DNA of 64,000 nucleotides, taken from the NCBI GenBank assembly GCA_015066745.1, contig SVNW01000011.1, positions 1-64,000 on the forward strand, in the 5' to 3' direction. Made by a program: the position numbers and the translations under genes. Below, piece by piece: positions 21,051 to 31,533 of this stretch (its first letter is position 1; each line of letters starts with the position of its first letter). The notes below the pieces were generated by a model. The model ran no database searches and was not told the origin of the DNA. It was given only the letters and a program-made list of their open reading frames with translations. The DNA is from Ruminococcus sp. (lineage in GTDB: Bacteria > Bacillota > Clostridia > Oscillospirales > Ruminococcaceae).

Positions 21051-21535
21051 TGTTACAAAAGCAACTTAAACATTATAAAACTAAAAATGAAAGTTCTCTT
21101 TCGAGAATCTGGGTTGATATTGGCATACTAATAATCATTTTTTTTGTGGAAGTGGGTGTTGATGTCAAACGAAAGGTGAATATAACTAATGAATTACCAA
21201 AACTTATATCAATAAATCCATTTTCCGCTTTGATTCTTTTTATTCTGTTCCATATCATATTTTTAATTATAAAATCTGTTATTTATAACAAGAGGAAACA
21301 AAATATAATGGAACATGGTAATGTAATTGAAGGCGTAATAACAGGCACAATAAACATTAAGGTTTTAAGTCGAACTCCCGGAGCTACATATAATTATAAG
21401 TATCACGTTCAGCTAAGTGATGGAAGAACAGTTAATACCGAAGTTTATTACGAAGACTTTGTTAAGAATGATAGTATAAGTAGCTGTACAGTTTATGAAT
21501 ATAATAGCCATTATTATTTCACGGATTTCAGATAA
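21047..21535 (+). CDS. Hypothetical membrane protein (two N-terminal TM segments, C-terminal extramembrane domain)
   Basis: 162-aa ORF; ATG overlaps the preceding frame's stop (ATGA), suggesting translational coupling. Confidence 0.7.
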   Translation: MMLQKQLKHYKTKNESSLSRIWVDIGILIIIFFVEVGVDVKRKVNITNELPKLISINPFSALILFILFHIIFLIIKSVIYNKRKQNIMEHGNVIEGVITGTINIKVLSRTPGATYNYKYHVQLSDGRTVNTEVYYEDFVKNDSISSCTVYEYNSHYYFTDFR

Positions 21536-21683
21536 GGGTAGAAAACAAAGCATAAAATAAATCAATCCTAATAAATCAAAGTTTGCTTTATTAGTATACC
21601 ACAATAACAAATATTCCATGGAATCGAACATACAATGCACTTTGTGGTTTTTGTATATATCGTATAAAACGAAACATTATATA

Positions 21684-21712
21684 TTGACATAATTATAAAT
21701 AAATGATATAAT
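21684..21712 (+). promoter_or_regulatory. Sigma-70-type promoter for the PBP-GGDEF gene
   Basis: TTGACA, 17-bp spacer, TATAAT. Confidence 0.65.
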
Positions 21713-21750
21713 CAATATAATAGTTGATATAATTATGATGGGAGGGTTGT

Positions 21751-23679
21751 ATGTTGGAACAAAGAAAGTGTATAGCTGTCATTACAGCAGAGCCGGACGG
21801 AAAATGTCAGCAGATGCTTATAAAAGGGGTTCGTGATAAAGCTTTTGAAGAAAATATGAATGTTGCGGTTTTCTGTACTGCTACTAACAATAGTTGTTTT
21901 GATGAGTATAGCGAGACGGAAGAACAGGTATATTATATACCTGATTTTGATAAATTGTATGGTATTGTATACGCTCCGGATATGATATTATTTGCAGGTA
22001 TAGATAAGATAACAGAACGTTACAGAAATGCAGGTTGTCCTGTGATATGTGTCGATGTTGAAAAAGAAGGCTTTATAAATCTTATCGGAACAGATGACAG
22101 AGTTGTGCGTGAATCTATAAATCATCTGTACTATGAACATGGCTGTCGTGATATAGCTTATATGACAGGAATAAAAGATTATCCTCATGCAGAGATGCGA
22201 CTCCAGAGTTATCGTGACGCAATGCGTGACCTAGGGCTTAATGTCACTGAGGACAGGATTTTTTACGGTGACTTCTGGTATAATAAAGGCGGAGAATTTG
22301 TACAACAGCTACTTGAAAGTCAGAAAGGTCTTCCGCAGGCTATAGCGTGTGCAAGTGACAGAATGGCACATAGTGTATGTGAGGCATTAAAAAGCCTTGG
22401 ATATAGGATTCCGGAAGACGTACTTGTTACAGGGTACTGGGAAAATGATCCGACATTATCATATATTACGGGAATGGGGAAAAATCCGGCAACAGTAGGA
22501 TACAGAGCTGTGGAAATGATATGCGAAATAGCAAGAGGGAAAAAATATAAGAAAGATACATACTATGTAGAGTGTGTTGCGAATAAAAACATATCATACA
22601 GCTGTGGTTGCGTGGACGAAAGTTCAAAAATGATGTTCGGTGCAGTTCTTGATATATTTCAAGAATCCGGTGGATTTTTTTCACCTTATAATAAAATGTC
22701 CGAACATTTATATGAAGTGGACGGATTTAATGATTTATTCTGGAAAGTGGACTGGTATACAAATTTTATAAAGCCTTTTGAATGTATGAATGTATGTTTG
22801 TGTGAAGGCTGGGACAAATCGCAGGATAATTCAAAACTTACTGAAAATATCTATCTTGTTTATGAAAGTGACAGAGTAGATGGTGATGAATACGCAAGAT
22901 CAGTTGACTTTGAGAGAACGTTTCATGTTTCTGAGATGTCGCCTGCACTCTGGAAAGAATCAAAGGAACCTACTGTATTTTATTTTTTTCCTGTTTTCAC
23001 AAAGAAAAGGAGCTATGGATATATAGTTTTATCTTATGGAAACGGCTACATAATAGACGGTCTTGTGCATAAGTTCTGGTTGAGAAATTTTCAGCTTGCT
23101 CTTGAGTCGCAAAGGAGATTTATGGAGATAAAATTTTTGTATTCTGCAATGGAGAAAAATGCAGTTATTGATTCTATGACAGGTCTGTACAACAGAAATG
23201 GTTTTAATATGTATTCTAAAGAATTACTTGATGATGCTGTAGCGGAAAAACGAAAATTTGCGGTTATTATGGCAGATCTTAACTGCCTTAAATATATAAA
23301 TGACGTATTCGGGCATTATGCAGGTGACGATGCTATATGTACAGCAGGCAAGGCGATATCATACTCGACTTGTCCGAAAGCCTTAAAGGAAAGAAACTTC
23401 CGTATGGGCGGTGACGAATATCTGAAGATCATAGTCGGTGATATAAGCAGTGAAGACGTGGAAGAATGTATAAAAGAAGTAAATAAATATCTTGCAAAGA
23501 GAAATAACAGAAGTGATGTAAAATATCCTGTCATAGTAAGTATGGGATATGCCATAGATGACGCTGATAAGATAGAATCTCTCAACGAATTTATAATTAC
23601 AGCCGATGAACGTATGATCAAAAATAAAATTGAAGTCAAGAAAAAAACAGGTTTTGATCATAAGCGTAATGAAAAATAA
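21751..23679 (+). CDS. Periplasmic-binding-protein/LacI-type sensor fused to a C-terminal GGDEF diguanylate cyclase domain
   Basis: N-terminal region resembles LacI-family ligand-binding fold (INLIGTDDRVVRESINHLYYEHGCRDIAYMTG, PQAIACASDRMAHSVCEALKSLGYRIPEDVLVTGYW); C-terminal DSMTGLYNRNGF ... NDVFGHYAGDDA ... FRMGGDEYLKI. Confidence 0.88.
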   Translation: MLEQRKCIAVITAEPDGKCQQMLIKGVRDKAFEENMNVAVFCTATNNSCFDEYSETEEQVYYIPDFDKLYGIVYAPDMILFAGIDKITERYRNAGCPVICVDVEKEGFINLIGTDDRVVRESINHLYYEHGCRDIAYMTGIKDYPHAEMRLQSYRDAMRDLGLNVTEDRIFYGDFWYNKGGEFVQQLLESQKGLPQAIACASDRMAHSVCEALKSLGYRIPEDVLVTGYWENDPTLSYITGMGKNPATVGYRAVEMICEIARGKKYKKDTYYVECVANKNISYSCGCVDESSKMMFGAVLDIFQESGGFFSPYNKMSEHLYEVDGFNDLFWKVDWYTNFIKPFECMNVCLCEGWDKSQDNSKLTENIYLVYESDRVDGDEYARSVDFERTFHVSEMSPALWKESKEPTVFYFFPVFTKKRSYGYIVLSYGNGYIIDGLVHKFWLRNFQLALESQRRFMEIKFLYSAMEKNAVIDSMTGLYNRNGFNMYSKELLDDAVAEKRKFAVIMADLNCLKYINDVFGHYAGDDAICTAGKAISYSTCPKALKERNFRMGGDEYLKIIVGDISSEDVEECIKEVNKYLAKRNNRSDVKYPVIVSMGYAIDDADKIESLNEFIITADERMIKNKIEVKKKTGFDHKRNEK

Positions 23680-23691
23680 ATATATCAGAAC

Positions 23692-23731
23692 ATACAGTCA
23701 GACGTAAAAAAATCTGGCTGTATTATTTTTT
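23692..23731 (+). terminator. Rho-independent terminator after the GGDEF gene
   Basis: atacagtcaga / tctggctgtat stem (one G-U) followed by tattttttt. Confidence 0.85.
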
Positions 23732-23812
23732 TCTATTGTAAATGCAGTGATTTTGTGGTATGATTGTAATGTTAGTGATTTGAATACTATTGATTTGTCT
23801 GGAGGAATTTTT

Positions 23813-25186
23813 TTGTCATCTTATATAGAAAAAATAAAGTCTTTAAATGAGAAAAGAGAAGCACCGCCACTTGCGCATATTCATAATTACGGGTGTCAGC
23901 TCAATGTAACAGACGGTGAAAAACTCAAAGGTTTATTGTTGAATATGGGATATGGCATTACCGAAATTCCCGAACAGGCCGATCTCGTTATCTTCAATAC
24001 TTGTGCGGTTCGTGAAAATGCCGAGGAACGTGTTTTTGGAAATCTCGGCTTTTTAAAACAATACAAGGAAAAGAATAAGGAAATGATAATATGCGTCTGT
24101 GGCTGTATGACAGAACAGTCGTGTATAGTTGAAAAAATAAAAAGTTCATACAAATATGTTGATATAGTTTTCGGCACAAATGCTTTTGATAAATTTCCTT
24201 CATATGTGTATAATATAATCGAAGGACAAAAGCGTGTCTATGATACCTCAGGACCTGACGAGACGATTCATGAAGGACTTACTCAGGTACGCAGTTGTAA
24301 ATTCAAAGCATCTGTTCCGATAATGTATGGCTGTAACAACTTCTGTACCTATTGTATAGTGCCATACGTAAGAGGACGTGAACGCAGTCGTGCACCCAAA
24401 CTTATACTTGACGAAGTACGCAGTCTTGTAAATGACGGTTGTAAGGAAATAATGCTTTTGGGGCAAAACGTAAATTCATACGGAAATGACCTTGACAAAG
24501 ATATAAATTTCCCATGGCTTTTAAGACAGATAAATGCGATAGAGGGTGACTTTATCATAAGATTTATGTCATCGCACCCTAAAGATGCAAGCAAAGAGCT
24601 TATTGATGCTATTTACGAATGTGAAAAAGTCGGAAAACATCTGCACCTTCCTGTTCAGTCTGGAAATGACGACGTTTTAAATCGCATGAACAGAAAATAT
24701 ACAGCGCAGAAATATCTTGAGATAATTTCTTATGCACGAGAAAAAATGCCTGATTTTTCATTTTCAAGTGATATACTTATCGGATTTCCGAATGAAACCG
24801 AAGAAGAATTTCTTGATACACTTGACATCGTAAAAAAAGTAAGGTACAGCAATATCTACAGTTTTATATATTCAAAAAGAACAGGCACAAAAGCTGCGCT
24901 TATCGATGATAAGATAACATATGAGGAAAAGCAGGGTCGTATGCAGAGACTTCTTGACCTGCAACGTGAGATAACCACAGAAGATTATAAAAAACTGGTG
25001 GGTAAAAAACTCAGAGTACTTGTTGAAGCAAACTCAAAAGGCGGAGAGGGTACGCTTACAGGAAAGAGCAGTGAATTTGTCATAGTAAACTTTGACGGCG
25101 ACAGCTCGCTTATAGGTACTTTTGTGAATGTTGAAGTAACAGGTGCAAGGAACTGGGCAGTTGACGGAAAAATATGTACCACATAA
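23813..25186 (+). CDS. miaB: tRNA-2-methylthio-N6-dimethylallyladenosine synthase
   Basis: NYGCQLNVTDGEKL, GCNNFCTYCIVPYVRGRERSR radical-SAM cluster, TRAM-like C-terminus; SD ggagga places TTG start at 23813 rather than 23747. Confidence 0.95.
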   Translation: MSSYIEKIKSLNEKREAPPLAHIHNYGCQLNVTDGEKLKGLLLNMGYGITEIPEQADLVIFNTCAVRENAEERVFGNLGFLKQYKEKNKEMIICVCGCMTEQSCIVEKIKSSYKYVDIVFGTNAFDKFPSYVYNIIEGQKRVYDTSGPDETIHEGLTQVRSCKFKASVPIMYGCNNFCTYCIVPYVRGRERSRAPKLILDEVRSLVNDGCKEIMLLGQNVNSYGNDLDKDINFPWLLRQINAIEGDFIIRFMSSHPKDASKELIDAIYECEKVGKHLHLPVQSGNDDVLNRMNRKYTAQKYLEIISYAREKMPDFSFSSDILIGFPNETEEEFLDTLDIVKKVRYSNIYSFIYSKRTGTKAALIDDKITYEEKQGRMQRLLDLQREITTEDYKKLVGKKLRVLVEANSKGGEGTLTGKSSEFVIVNFDGDSSLIGTFVNVEVTGARNWAVDGKICTT

Positions 25187-25260
25187 AAACTTGACAAGAA
25201 AGAAACCTCGTGATATCATTAAAAGAGTTGAAAATAAAGTAAAACCGGAGGAAATAAAAA

Positions 25261-25665
25261 ATGGATATAATCAAGATGACAAGAGAACTCGGAAAAGCGA
25301 TACAGCAGGATGAAAGATATATCGCATATTTTGCCGCCAAGGATAAGAACGACAAGGATTCAGATCTTCAGAAGCTTATCGGTGAGTTTAATATAAAGCG
25401 TCTGGAACTTAACAACGAAATGACCAAAGACGACAAGGACGCAGAGAAGCTCAAGGAACTTGATGTTACTATAAAGGATATGTACACAAAGATAATGGGA
25501 AATGAAAGCATGATGGCGTTTAACATAGCTAAAAATGATATGGATGCACTTCTTTCAGAAATAAACAACATAATCACTATGTGTGCAAACGGAGAAGATC
25601 CGGATACATGTATGCCGGAACAGTCATGCAGCGGAAGCTGTGCATCATGCAGCGGATGCCATTAA
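25261..25665 (+). CDS. YlbF/YmcA (Com_YlbF) family protein with cysteine-rich C-terminus
   Basis: Helical YlbF-like body and tail CANGEDPDTCMPEQSCSGSCASCSGCH; sits between miaB and mutS. Confidence 0.78.
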   Translation: MDIIKMTRELGKAIQQDERYIAYFAAKDKNDKDSDLQKLIGEFNIKRLELNNEMTKDDKDAEKLKELDVTIKDMYTKIMGNESMMAFNIAKNDMDALLSEINNIITMCANGEDPDTCMPEQSCSGSCASCSGCH

Positions 25666-25687
25666 GATCGAGTTTACAGATTTGGCA

Positions 25688-25729
25688 ATGAGTACGGGGA
25701 TTTTTTATCCATGTACTCATTTGTATTTT
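25688..25729 (+). terminator. Terminator-like hairpin between the ylbF-like gene and mutS
   Basis: atgagtacggggat / atccatgtactcat imperfect 14-bp stem followed by ttgtattttt. Confidence 0.7.
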
Positions 25730-25759
25730 TATAAAGTATTTAAAGAAAGAATGTGAAAT

Positions 25760-28387
25760 ATGCTATTAAAAGATATTGACAGAGAAAAAATATCGCCAAT
25801 GATGCGTCAGTACTGTGATATTAAGGATAAGTATCCCGATTATATACTTTTTTTCAGACTCGGTGATTTTTACGAGATGTTTTTTGATGACGCAATAACT
25901 GTTTCACGAGCATTGGAACTCACACTTACAGGCAGAGACTGCGGACTTGAAGAAAGAGCACCGATGTGCGGAGTGCCTTTTCACAGCAGTGATGTTTATA
26001 CCAAAAAGCTTATAGAAGCAGGATATAAGGTAGCTATATGCGAACAGCTTACAGATCCTTCAGAATCAAAGGGAATAGTTGTACGTGATGTTGTTCGTAT
26101 AGTAACTCCCGGAACGCTTATAGAGAGCAGTATGCTTGATGATTCGGCAAATAACTACATAGGTTGTGCTTTTTACAGTGATGGTGAGTGTGCTCTGTGT
26201 TTTGCCGACCTTTCGACAGGCGAAGCGGCTGTATCGTTAAAAAGCGGAAAAGAACTTGAAAATGATATAATAAATGATATTTCAAGATATCATCCCTCAG
26301 AGATGATCTTCAATCATGATTTTGCCGGACTTAAATCAGTAAATGAATTTATAAAAGATAAACTTGAATGTGCTTTTTCTGTTCGCAAAGATGAATGTTT
26401 TGAGCCTGATATGAAAGAAGAGATCGTATTTGCACAGTTTTCAGTTTCATCTTTTGAAGAGCTTTATCTTGAAAAAAATGATATACGTGTAAAGAGCGTA
26501 TGCGGACTTTTTGATTATTTTTATGAGACACAACGCTCACTTACAGGCCGTTTTACTAAAATAGATATAGTCGGCGAAAATGCCTATATGGGTATTGATC
26601 TTTCTGCAAGAAGAAATCTTGAACTCTGCGAAACACTAAGAAATAAGGAGAAAAAAGGCTCACTTCTCTGGGTAATGGATAAAACCGAAACTTCGATGGG
26701 AAAAAGACTTCTCAAGTCCTATATAGAACAGCCTCTTCTCAGTCCTGCACGTATCATAGAAAGACTTGATGCAGTTGAGATACTTACCAAAAATTCACTT
26801 ACACTTATGGAACTGCGTGACCTTCTTGATAAAGTGTATGATATAGAAAGACTTATGACAAGGGTAATGTACAAGACTGCTACGCCTCGTGACCTTAAAG
26901 CATTGTCAGCTACATCGCTCATGCTTCCCGATATAAAAAAACAGCTTGAAAATGTGTCTGATTCAAAGCTTCTCAGTTCTCTTAATAAAGATATATTTAC
27001 TCTTGATGAAATAGCAAATCTTATAGAAAACTCAATAGTTGACGAGCCTCCTGTCGCTGTAAAGGACGGCGGAGTAATAAAGGACGGCTTTAATGCTCAG
27101 CTTGATGAGTTAAGAGGGATAATGTCAGGCGGAACGGATATAATAAGCGGAATAGAAGAAAGAGAAAAGGAACGTACAGGAATAAAGGGTCTTAAGATCG
27201 GTTATAACAGAGTTTTCGGCTATTATATCGAAGTTACACGTTCTTATTATAAACTTGTTCCTGATGATTATATAAGAAAGCAGACGCTTACAAACTGCGA
27301 GAGATTTATAACACAGGAACTTAAAAATGTTGAAAATACCATTCTCGGAGCAAAAGATAAGATACTTGTTCTTGAAGCGGATATATTCAATGAAATAAGG
27401 GATTTTGTTGCGTCAAAGCTTGATGAAGTTCAGAAAACTGCGTCAGCTGTAGCCATACTCGATGTAATGTGTTCTTTTGCACAGACAGCTATAGACAACA
27501 GATATACCAAGCCTGATATAGCCATAGACGGAACTATCGAAATAAAAGACGGCAGACACCCTGTTGTTGAACTTATGCTTTGTGATGAAGTGTTTGTTCC
27601 TAATGATACATACATAGATACAAAGTCTAACCGTATGTCTGTTATAACAGGTCCTAATATGTCAGGTAAATCAACATATATGCGACAGGTAGCACTGATA
27701 ACTCTTATGGCTCAGATGGGTTCTTTTGTACCTGCGGCATATGCGAGAGTATCTGTTGTTGATAAAATATTTACCCGAATAGGAGCATCTGATGACCTTA
27801 CTTCAGGCCAGAGTACGTTTATGGTTGAAATGAAGGAAGTCGCAGAAATTTTAAAACATGCAACAAAGCAAAGCCTTGTTATACTTGATGAAGTCGGCAG
27901 AGGTACGTCAACTTTTGACGGAATAAGTATTGCAAGAGCAGTTGCCGAGCATATCTGTACAGGAAAAAATCTTGGCTGTAAGACATTGTTTGCAACACAC
28001 TATCATGAACTTATAGGACTTGAAAATGAGCTTGACGGAGTGAAAAATTATAGTATAGCTGTAAGAAAACATGGCGACAGCATACGTTTCTTAAGAAAAA
28101 TAGTTCCCGGTGGAGTTGATGACAGTTACGGTATAGAAGTTGCAAGGCTTGCAGGAGTACCGTCAAAGGTAATAAACAGAGCAAAGGCATTGCTTTCCGA
28201 ACTTGAGCAGAATACAAAAAAACAGCAGGAAATAATGGAGAAGTACAGCAGTCAGGATCAGCAGATAAGTTTTGACAGTATAAACAGGGAAAATGCACTT
28301 GACAGACTGAAAAAGACGAATATAGCAGAACTTTCAGACAGTGAGTGCCGTGAACTTCTTGAAGATATGTATACGATGCTCAGTTAA
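25760..28387 (+). CDS. mutS: DNA mismatch repair protein MutS
   Basis: GDFYEMFFDDA, TGPNMSGKSTYMRQ Walker A, DEVGRGTSTFDG. Confidence 0.98.
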   Translation: MLLKDIDREKISPMMRQYCDIKDKYPDYILFFRLGDFYEMFFDDAITVSRALELTLTGRDCGLEERAPMCGVPFHSSDVYTKKLIEAGYKVAICEQLTDPSESKGIVVRDVVRIVTPGTLIESSMLDDSANNYIGCAFYSDGECALCFADLSTGEAAVSLKSGKELENDIINDISRYHPSEMIFNHDFAGLKSVNEFIKDKLECAFSVRKDECFEPDMKEEIVFAQFSVSSFEELYLEKNDIRVKSVCGLFDYFYETQRSLTGRFTKIDIVGENAYMGIDLSARRNLELCETLRNKEKKGSLLWVMDKTETSMGKRLLKSYIEQPLLSPARIIERLDAVEILTKNSLTLMELRDLLDKVYDIERLMTRVMYKTATPRDLKALSATSLMLPDIKKQLENVSDSKLLSSLNKDIFTLDEIANLIENSIVDEPPVAVKDGGVIKDGFNAQLDELRGIMSGGTDIISGIEEREKERTGIKGLKIGYNRVFGYYIEVTRSYYKLVPDDYIRKQTLTNCERFITQELKNVENTILGAKDKILVLEADIFNEIRDFVASKLDEVQKTASAVAILDVMCSFAQTAIDNRYTKPDIAIDGTIEIKDGRHPVVELMLCDEVFVPNDTYIDTKSNRMSVITGPNMSGKSTYMRQVALITLMAQMGSFVPAAYARVSVVDKIFTRIGASDDLTSGQSTFMVEMKEVAEILKHATKQSLVILDEVGRGTSTFDGISIARAVAEHICTGKNLGCKTLFATHYHELIGLENELDGVKNYSIAVRKHGDSIRFLRKIVPGGVDDSYGIEVARLAGVPSKVINRAKALLSELEQNTKKQQEIMEKYSSQDQQISFDSINRENALDRLKKTNIAELSDSECRELLEDMYTMLS

Positions 28388-28415
28388 GAAAAGTTAAGAA
28401 AAAGGGAGTGAGTTT

Positions 28416-30440
28416 GTGCCGGCAATAAATCTTTTAAGCAAAGAAATTTCCGAACTTATTGCAGCAGGTGAAGTTATTGAAAGACCGTCATCTGTTATAA
28501 AAGAACTTATCGAAAATTCCATAGATGCAGGTGCGACGCATATAACTGTTGAGATAAAACGTGGCGGTTCTACTTTTATACGAGTTACGGATGATGGTTG
28601 CGGTATAGCATTTGATGATGTTCCGAAGGCATTTTTAAGACATGCGACAAGCAAGATAACGTCAAGGGAAGACCTTAACAGTATTCTTACTCTGGGTTTC
28701 AGAGGCGAGGCGCTTGCATCGGTGTGTGCCGTATCAAAAGTGGAGATAATGACAAAACAAAAAGATGATGAACTCGGAACACATTACATAACAGAAGGTT
28801 CACAGGAAGTGATGCATGAAAAAACAGGCTGTCCTGACGGTACGACAATAATAATACGAGATCTTTTCTACAACGTTCCTGCCAGACAGAAGTTTATGAA
28901 AAAGGACACTGTTGAGGGAAATATGGTCAGCAGTATAGTTGACAAGATAGCGCTTTCCCACCCCGAAATATCATTTCGTATGATAAGGGACAACAAAGCA
29001 GAACTCAGTACGTCAGGTGACGGAAATCTGTATTCGTCTATATTTGCCGTATACGGAAAAAATTTTGCGGCAGATATGATAGAAGTGGATTATGAACTTG
29101 ATGGTATAAGAGTGAGTGGTTATTGTGTAAAACCACTGTATTCCAAGGCAAACAGAGTTTTTCAGAATTTTTTTGTAAACGAGAGATATATAAAATCACA
29201 GGTGTGTGCATCGGCGCTTGAGGAAGCATATAAAGGCGTCATAATGGTGGGAAAATTTCCTGCTTGTGTACTGAAAATCGGGCTTGCACCCGATACGGTA
29301 GATGTAAATGTTCATCCTGCAAAGGTTGAAGTGCGTTTTTCAGATGATAAGCCTATTTATAACTGCATTTATTTTGCTGTAAAGTCAGCACTTATGAAGG
29401 CAGGTATGATATATGATTTTGAACTTGAAAAGACCGCATTTTCAAAAAGCTCTGCAAGCGAGAGTGAAAAAGAAGAAGTTTATCAGCCTCAAATCCCTGT
29501 AGTACCTGAAAAATCTGAAAAACCGCCTTTACAGAATGTTGTTTCTGATATTTCAAAAGAAGTTTTCAAAGAAAATAAGGCAGAGCAGTCACAGCAGACT
29601 GTTGATGAAGTTTCTGTATGCAATAATACTAAGCCCGAAAAGCCTGAAAACCTGTTTGAAAATAATAATGTCAGACCACAAAATCTTTCGGCAGTACCTG
29701 CATATACAGCTGTTATAAAAGAAAACCCTCCCATAAAACCGATTGTTCACAGCCGTATAGAAGAACCTGTAAAAAATGAAGAAAAAGTTGAAAACTTTAG
29801 CTATATAAACAGAGCATCACTTCAAAAAACAGAGCCTGCACCTGAAAAAACCTTTAAGCCGGCTGAGGAGAAAAAAGAACTTCGTTATATAGGCGAAGCT
29901 TTTAAAGGATATATTATTTCGGAAATAGATGACAAAATAGTTATCGTTGACAAGCATGCGGCTCATGAACGTATAATATTTGAAAGACTTAAAAAACAGG
30001 GATATGAATCAAGCCAGCTTATAATGTGTGCAGAAGGCATACTGCTGTCGCTTGATGAAGCAGATGCACTTTCTGAAAATCGTGAGCTACTTGAAAAAAT
30101 GGGATTTTCTCTTGATCTTACAAACAGTCCGTATGTAACAGTCAAGGCTTTACCGTCTATTATCGCACATCTTAATCCCGATGAGCTTATTCCTGAACTT
30201 GCGGAAAACTTCAGAAAAAACAAGCTTGACCCGCGTCCCGAAGCCATAGATGATATACTTCATACAGTAGCGTGCAAAGCCGCAATAAAAATGAACGACA
30301 AAAACAGTTCTCTTGAACTTGAAAAACTGGTAAATGATGTGTATAACGATGAAAATATAAGACATTGTCCTCATGGCAGACCGGTAATGTTTGTGATAAC
30401 AAAATATGAACTTGAAAAACAGTTCAGACGAAAAGTGTAG
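28416..30440 (+). CDS. mutL: DNA mismatch repair protein MutL (GTG start)
   Basis: LIENSIDAGAT, DDGCGI, GFRGEALASV, C-terminal DKHAAHERIIFE. Confidence 0.97.
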   Translation: MPAINLLSKEISELIAAGEVIERPSSVIKELIENSIDAGATHITVEIKRGGSTFIRVTDDGCGIAFDDVPKAFLRHATSKITSREDLNSILTLGFRGEALASVCAVSKVEIMTKQKDDELGTHYITEGSQEVMHEKTGCPDGTTIIIRDLFYNVPARQKFMKKDTVEGNMVSSIVDKIALSHPEISFRMIRDNKAELSTSGDGNLYSSIFAVYGKNFAADMIEVDYELDGIRVSGYCVKPLYSKANRVFQNFFVNERYIKSQVCASALEEAYKGVIMVGKFPACVLKIGLAPDTVDVNVHPAKVEVRFSDDKPIYNCIYFAVKSALMKAGMIYDFELEKTAFSKSSASESEKEEVYQPQIPVVPEKSEKPPLQNVVSDISKEVFKENKAEQSQQTVDEVSVCNNTKPEKPENLFENNNVRPQNLSAVPAYTAVIKENPPIKPIVHSRIEEPVKNEEKVENFSYINRASLQKTEPAPEKTFKPAEEKKELRYIGEAFKGYIISEIDDKIVIVDKHAAHERIIFERLKKQGYESSQLIMCAEGILLSLDEADALSENRELLEKMGFSLDLTNSPYVTVKALPSIIAHLNPDELIPELAENFRKNKLDPRPEAIDDILHTVACKAAIKMNDKNSSLELEKLVNDVYNDENIRHCPHGRPVMFVITKYELEKQFRRKV

Positions 30441-30451
30441 GAGGCTTTTTT

Positions 30452-31393
30452 ATGAAAACCAATATACTTGTTATAACAGGGCCTACAGCTTCAGGAAAGA
30501 CTGCTCTCGGAGTAGAAATGGCAAAAAGACTTGACGGTGAAGTTATATCAGCTGATTCTATGCAGATATACAAGGGTATGGATATAGCTACCGCAAAGCC
30601 TGCAAAAGATGAGATGAGTGAAGTGCCTCATCATCTTATAGGTTTTCTTGACAGGACAGAAAGTTTTTCTGTTGCTGATTATGTGGAAATGGCAAATGCT
30701 GTGGCAGAAGATATTATTTCAAGAGGTAAAAAGCCGATAATCGTAGGCGGAACAGGGCTTTATATTTCATCATTTATAAATAATGTTCAGTTTGCCGATA
30801 TAAAAAGCGATGAAAGTGTAAGGGCACGTTTAAAAGAAGAGGCACAGCTTTACGGAAACGAATATCTTTTAAGCAAGCTTTCAGAGTGCGATCCAGAAAC
30901 CGCATCTGAACTGCATCATAATAATCTTTCAAGAGTTATACGTGCTCTTGAAGTATATGAAGTTACAGGAAAGAAACTCAGTGACTACAAAAAAGAGAGC
31001 CTTTCACAAAAATCACCATATGATTTTACAGTGACCGCACTTACTTACACCGACCGTCAGCATCTGTATGACAGAATAAACAGACGTGTCGATATCATGC
31101 TTGAAAACGGTCTGCTTGATGAGGCATATGAAGTTTATAAAGAGAGCGGAAAAATAAAAACTGCACATCAGGCGATAGGTTGCAAGGAACTGATACCATA
31201 TTTTGAAAATACTGCGACTCTTGATGAGTGTATAGAAAAGATAAAGCAGGAAACACGCAGATACGCCAAAAGACAGCTTACATGGTTTCGAAATAAACCT
31301 GATGTGAACTGGATAGAAGCGGACGAAAATTCAGATATAAATTTTTTTATAAAAAAATGTGAAAATATTATAGCCAAACAGAGAAATATATGA
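30452..31393 (+). CDS. miaA: tRNA dimethylallyltransferase
   Basis: ITGPTASGKTALGVEMAKRL, SADSMQIYKGMDIATAKP, YAKRQLTWFRNK. Confidence 0.97.
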   Translation: MKTNILVITGPTASGKTALGVEMAKRLDGEVISADSMQIYKGMDIATAKPAKDEMSEVPHHLIGFLDRTESFSVADYVEMANAVAEDIISRGKKPIIVGGTGLYISSFINNVQFADIKSDESVRARLKEEAQLYGNEYLLSKLSECDPETASELHHNNLSRVIRALEVYEVTGKKLSDYKKESLSQKSPYDFTVTALTYTDRQHLYDRINRRVDIMLENGLLDEAYEVYKESGKIKTAHQAIGCKELIPYFENTATLDECIEKIKQETRRYAKRQLTWFRNKPDVNWIEADENSDINFFIKKCENIIAKQRNI

Positions 31394-31435
31394 TATAATA
31401 AAAGATGTGTAGTCACACAACAAAGAAAATATATT

Positions 31436-31519
31436 AATTTCTTTGGCAGAAATTTCAATCGGTCTTTTGCAGAGGACATGATTTTAGATTTAATTTATTT
31501 TATTTTTTATCTGCAAAGA
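31436..31519 (+). promoter_or_regulatory. Structured hfq leader: two hairpins, the second with a U-rich 36-nt loop
   Basis: aatttct-ttggc-agaaatt (31436-31454); tcttttgcaga (31463-31473) with tctgcaaaga (31510-31519), ending 2 nt before the hfq SD. Confidence 0.4.
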
Positions 31520-31533
31520 ATGGAGTTATATTT

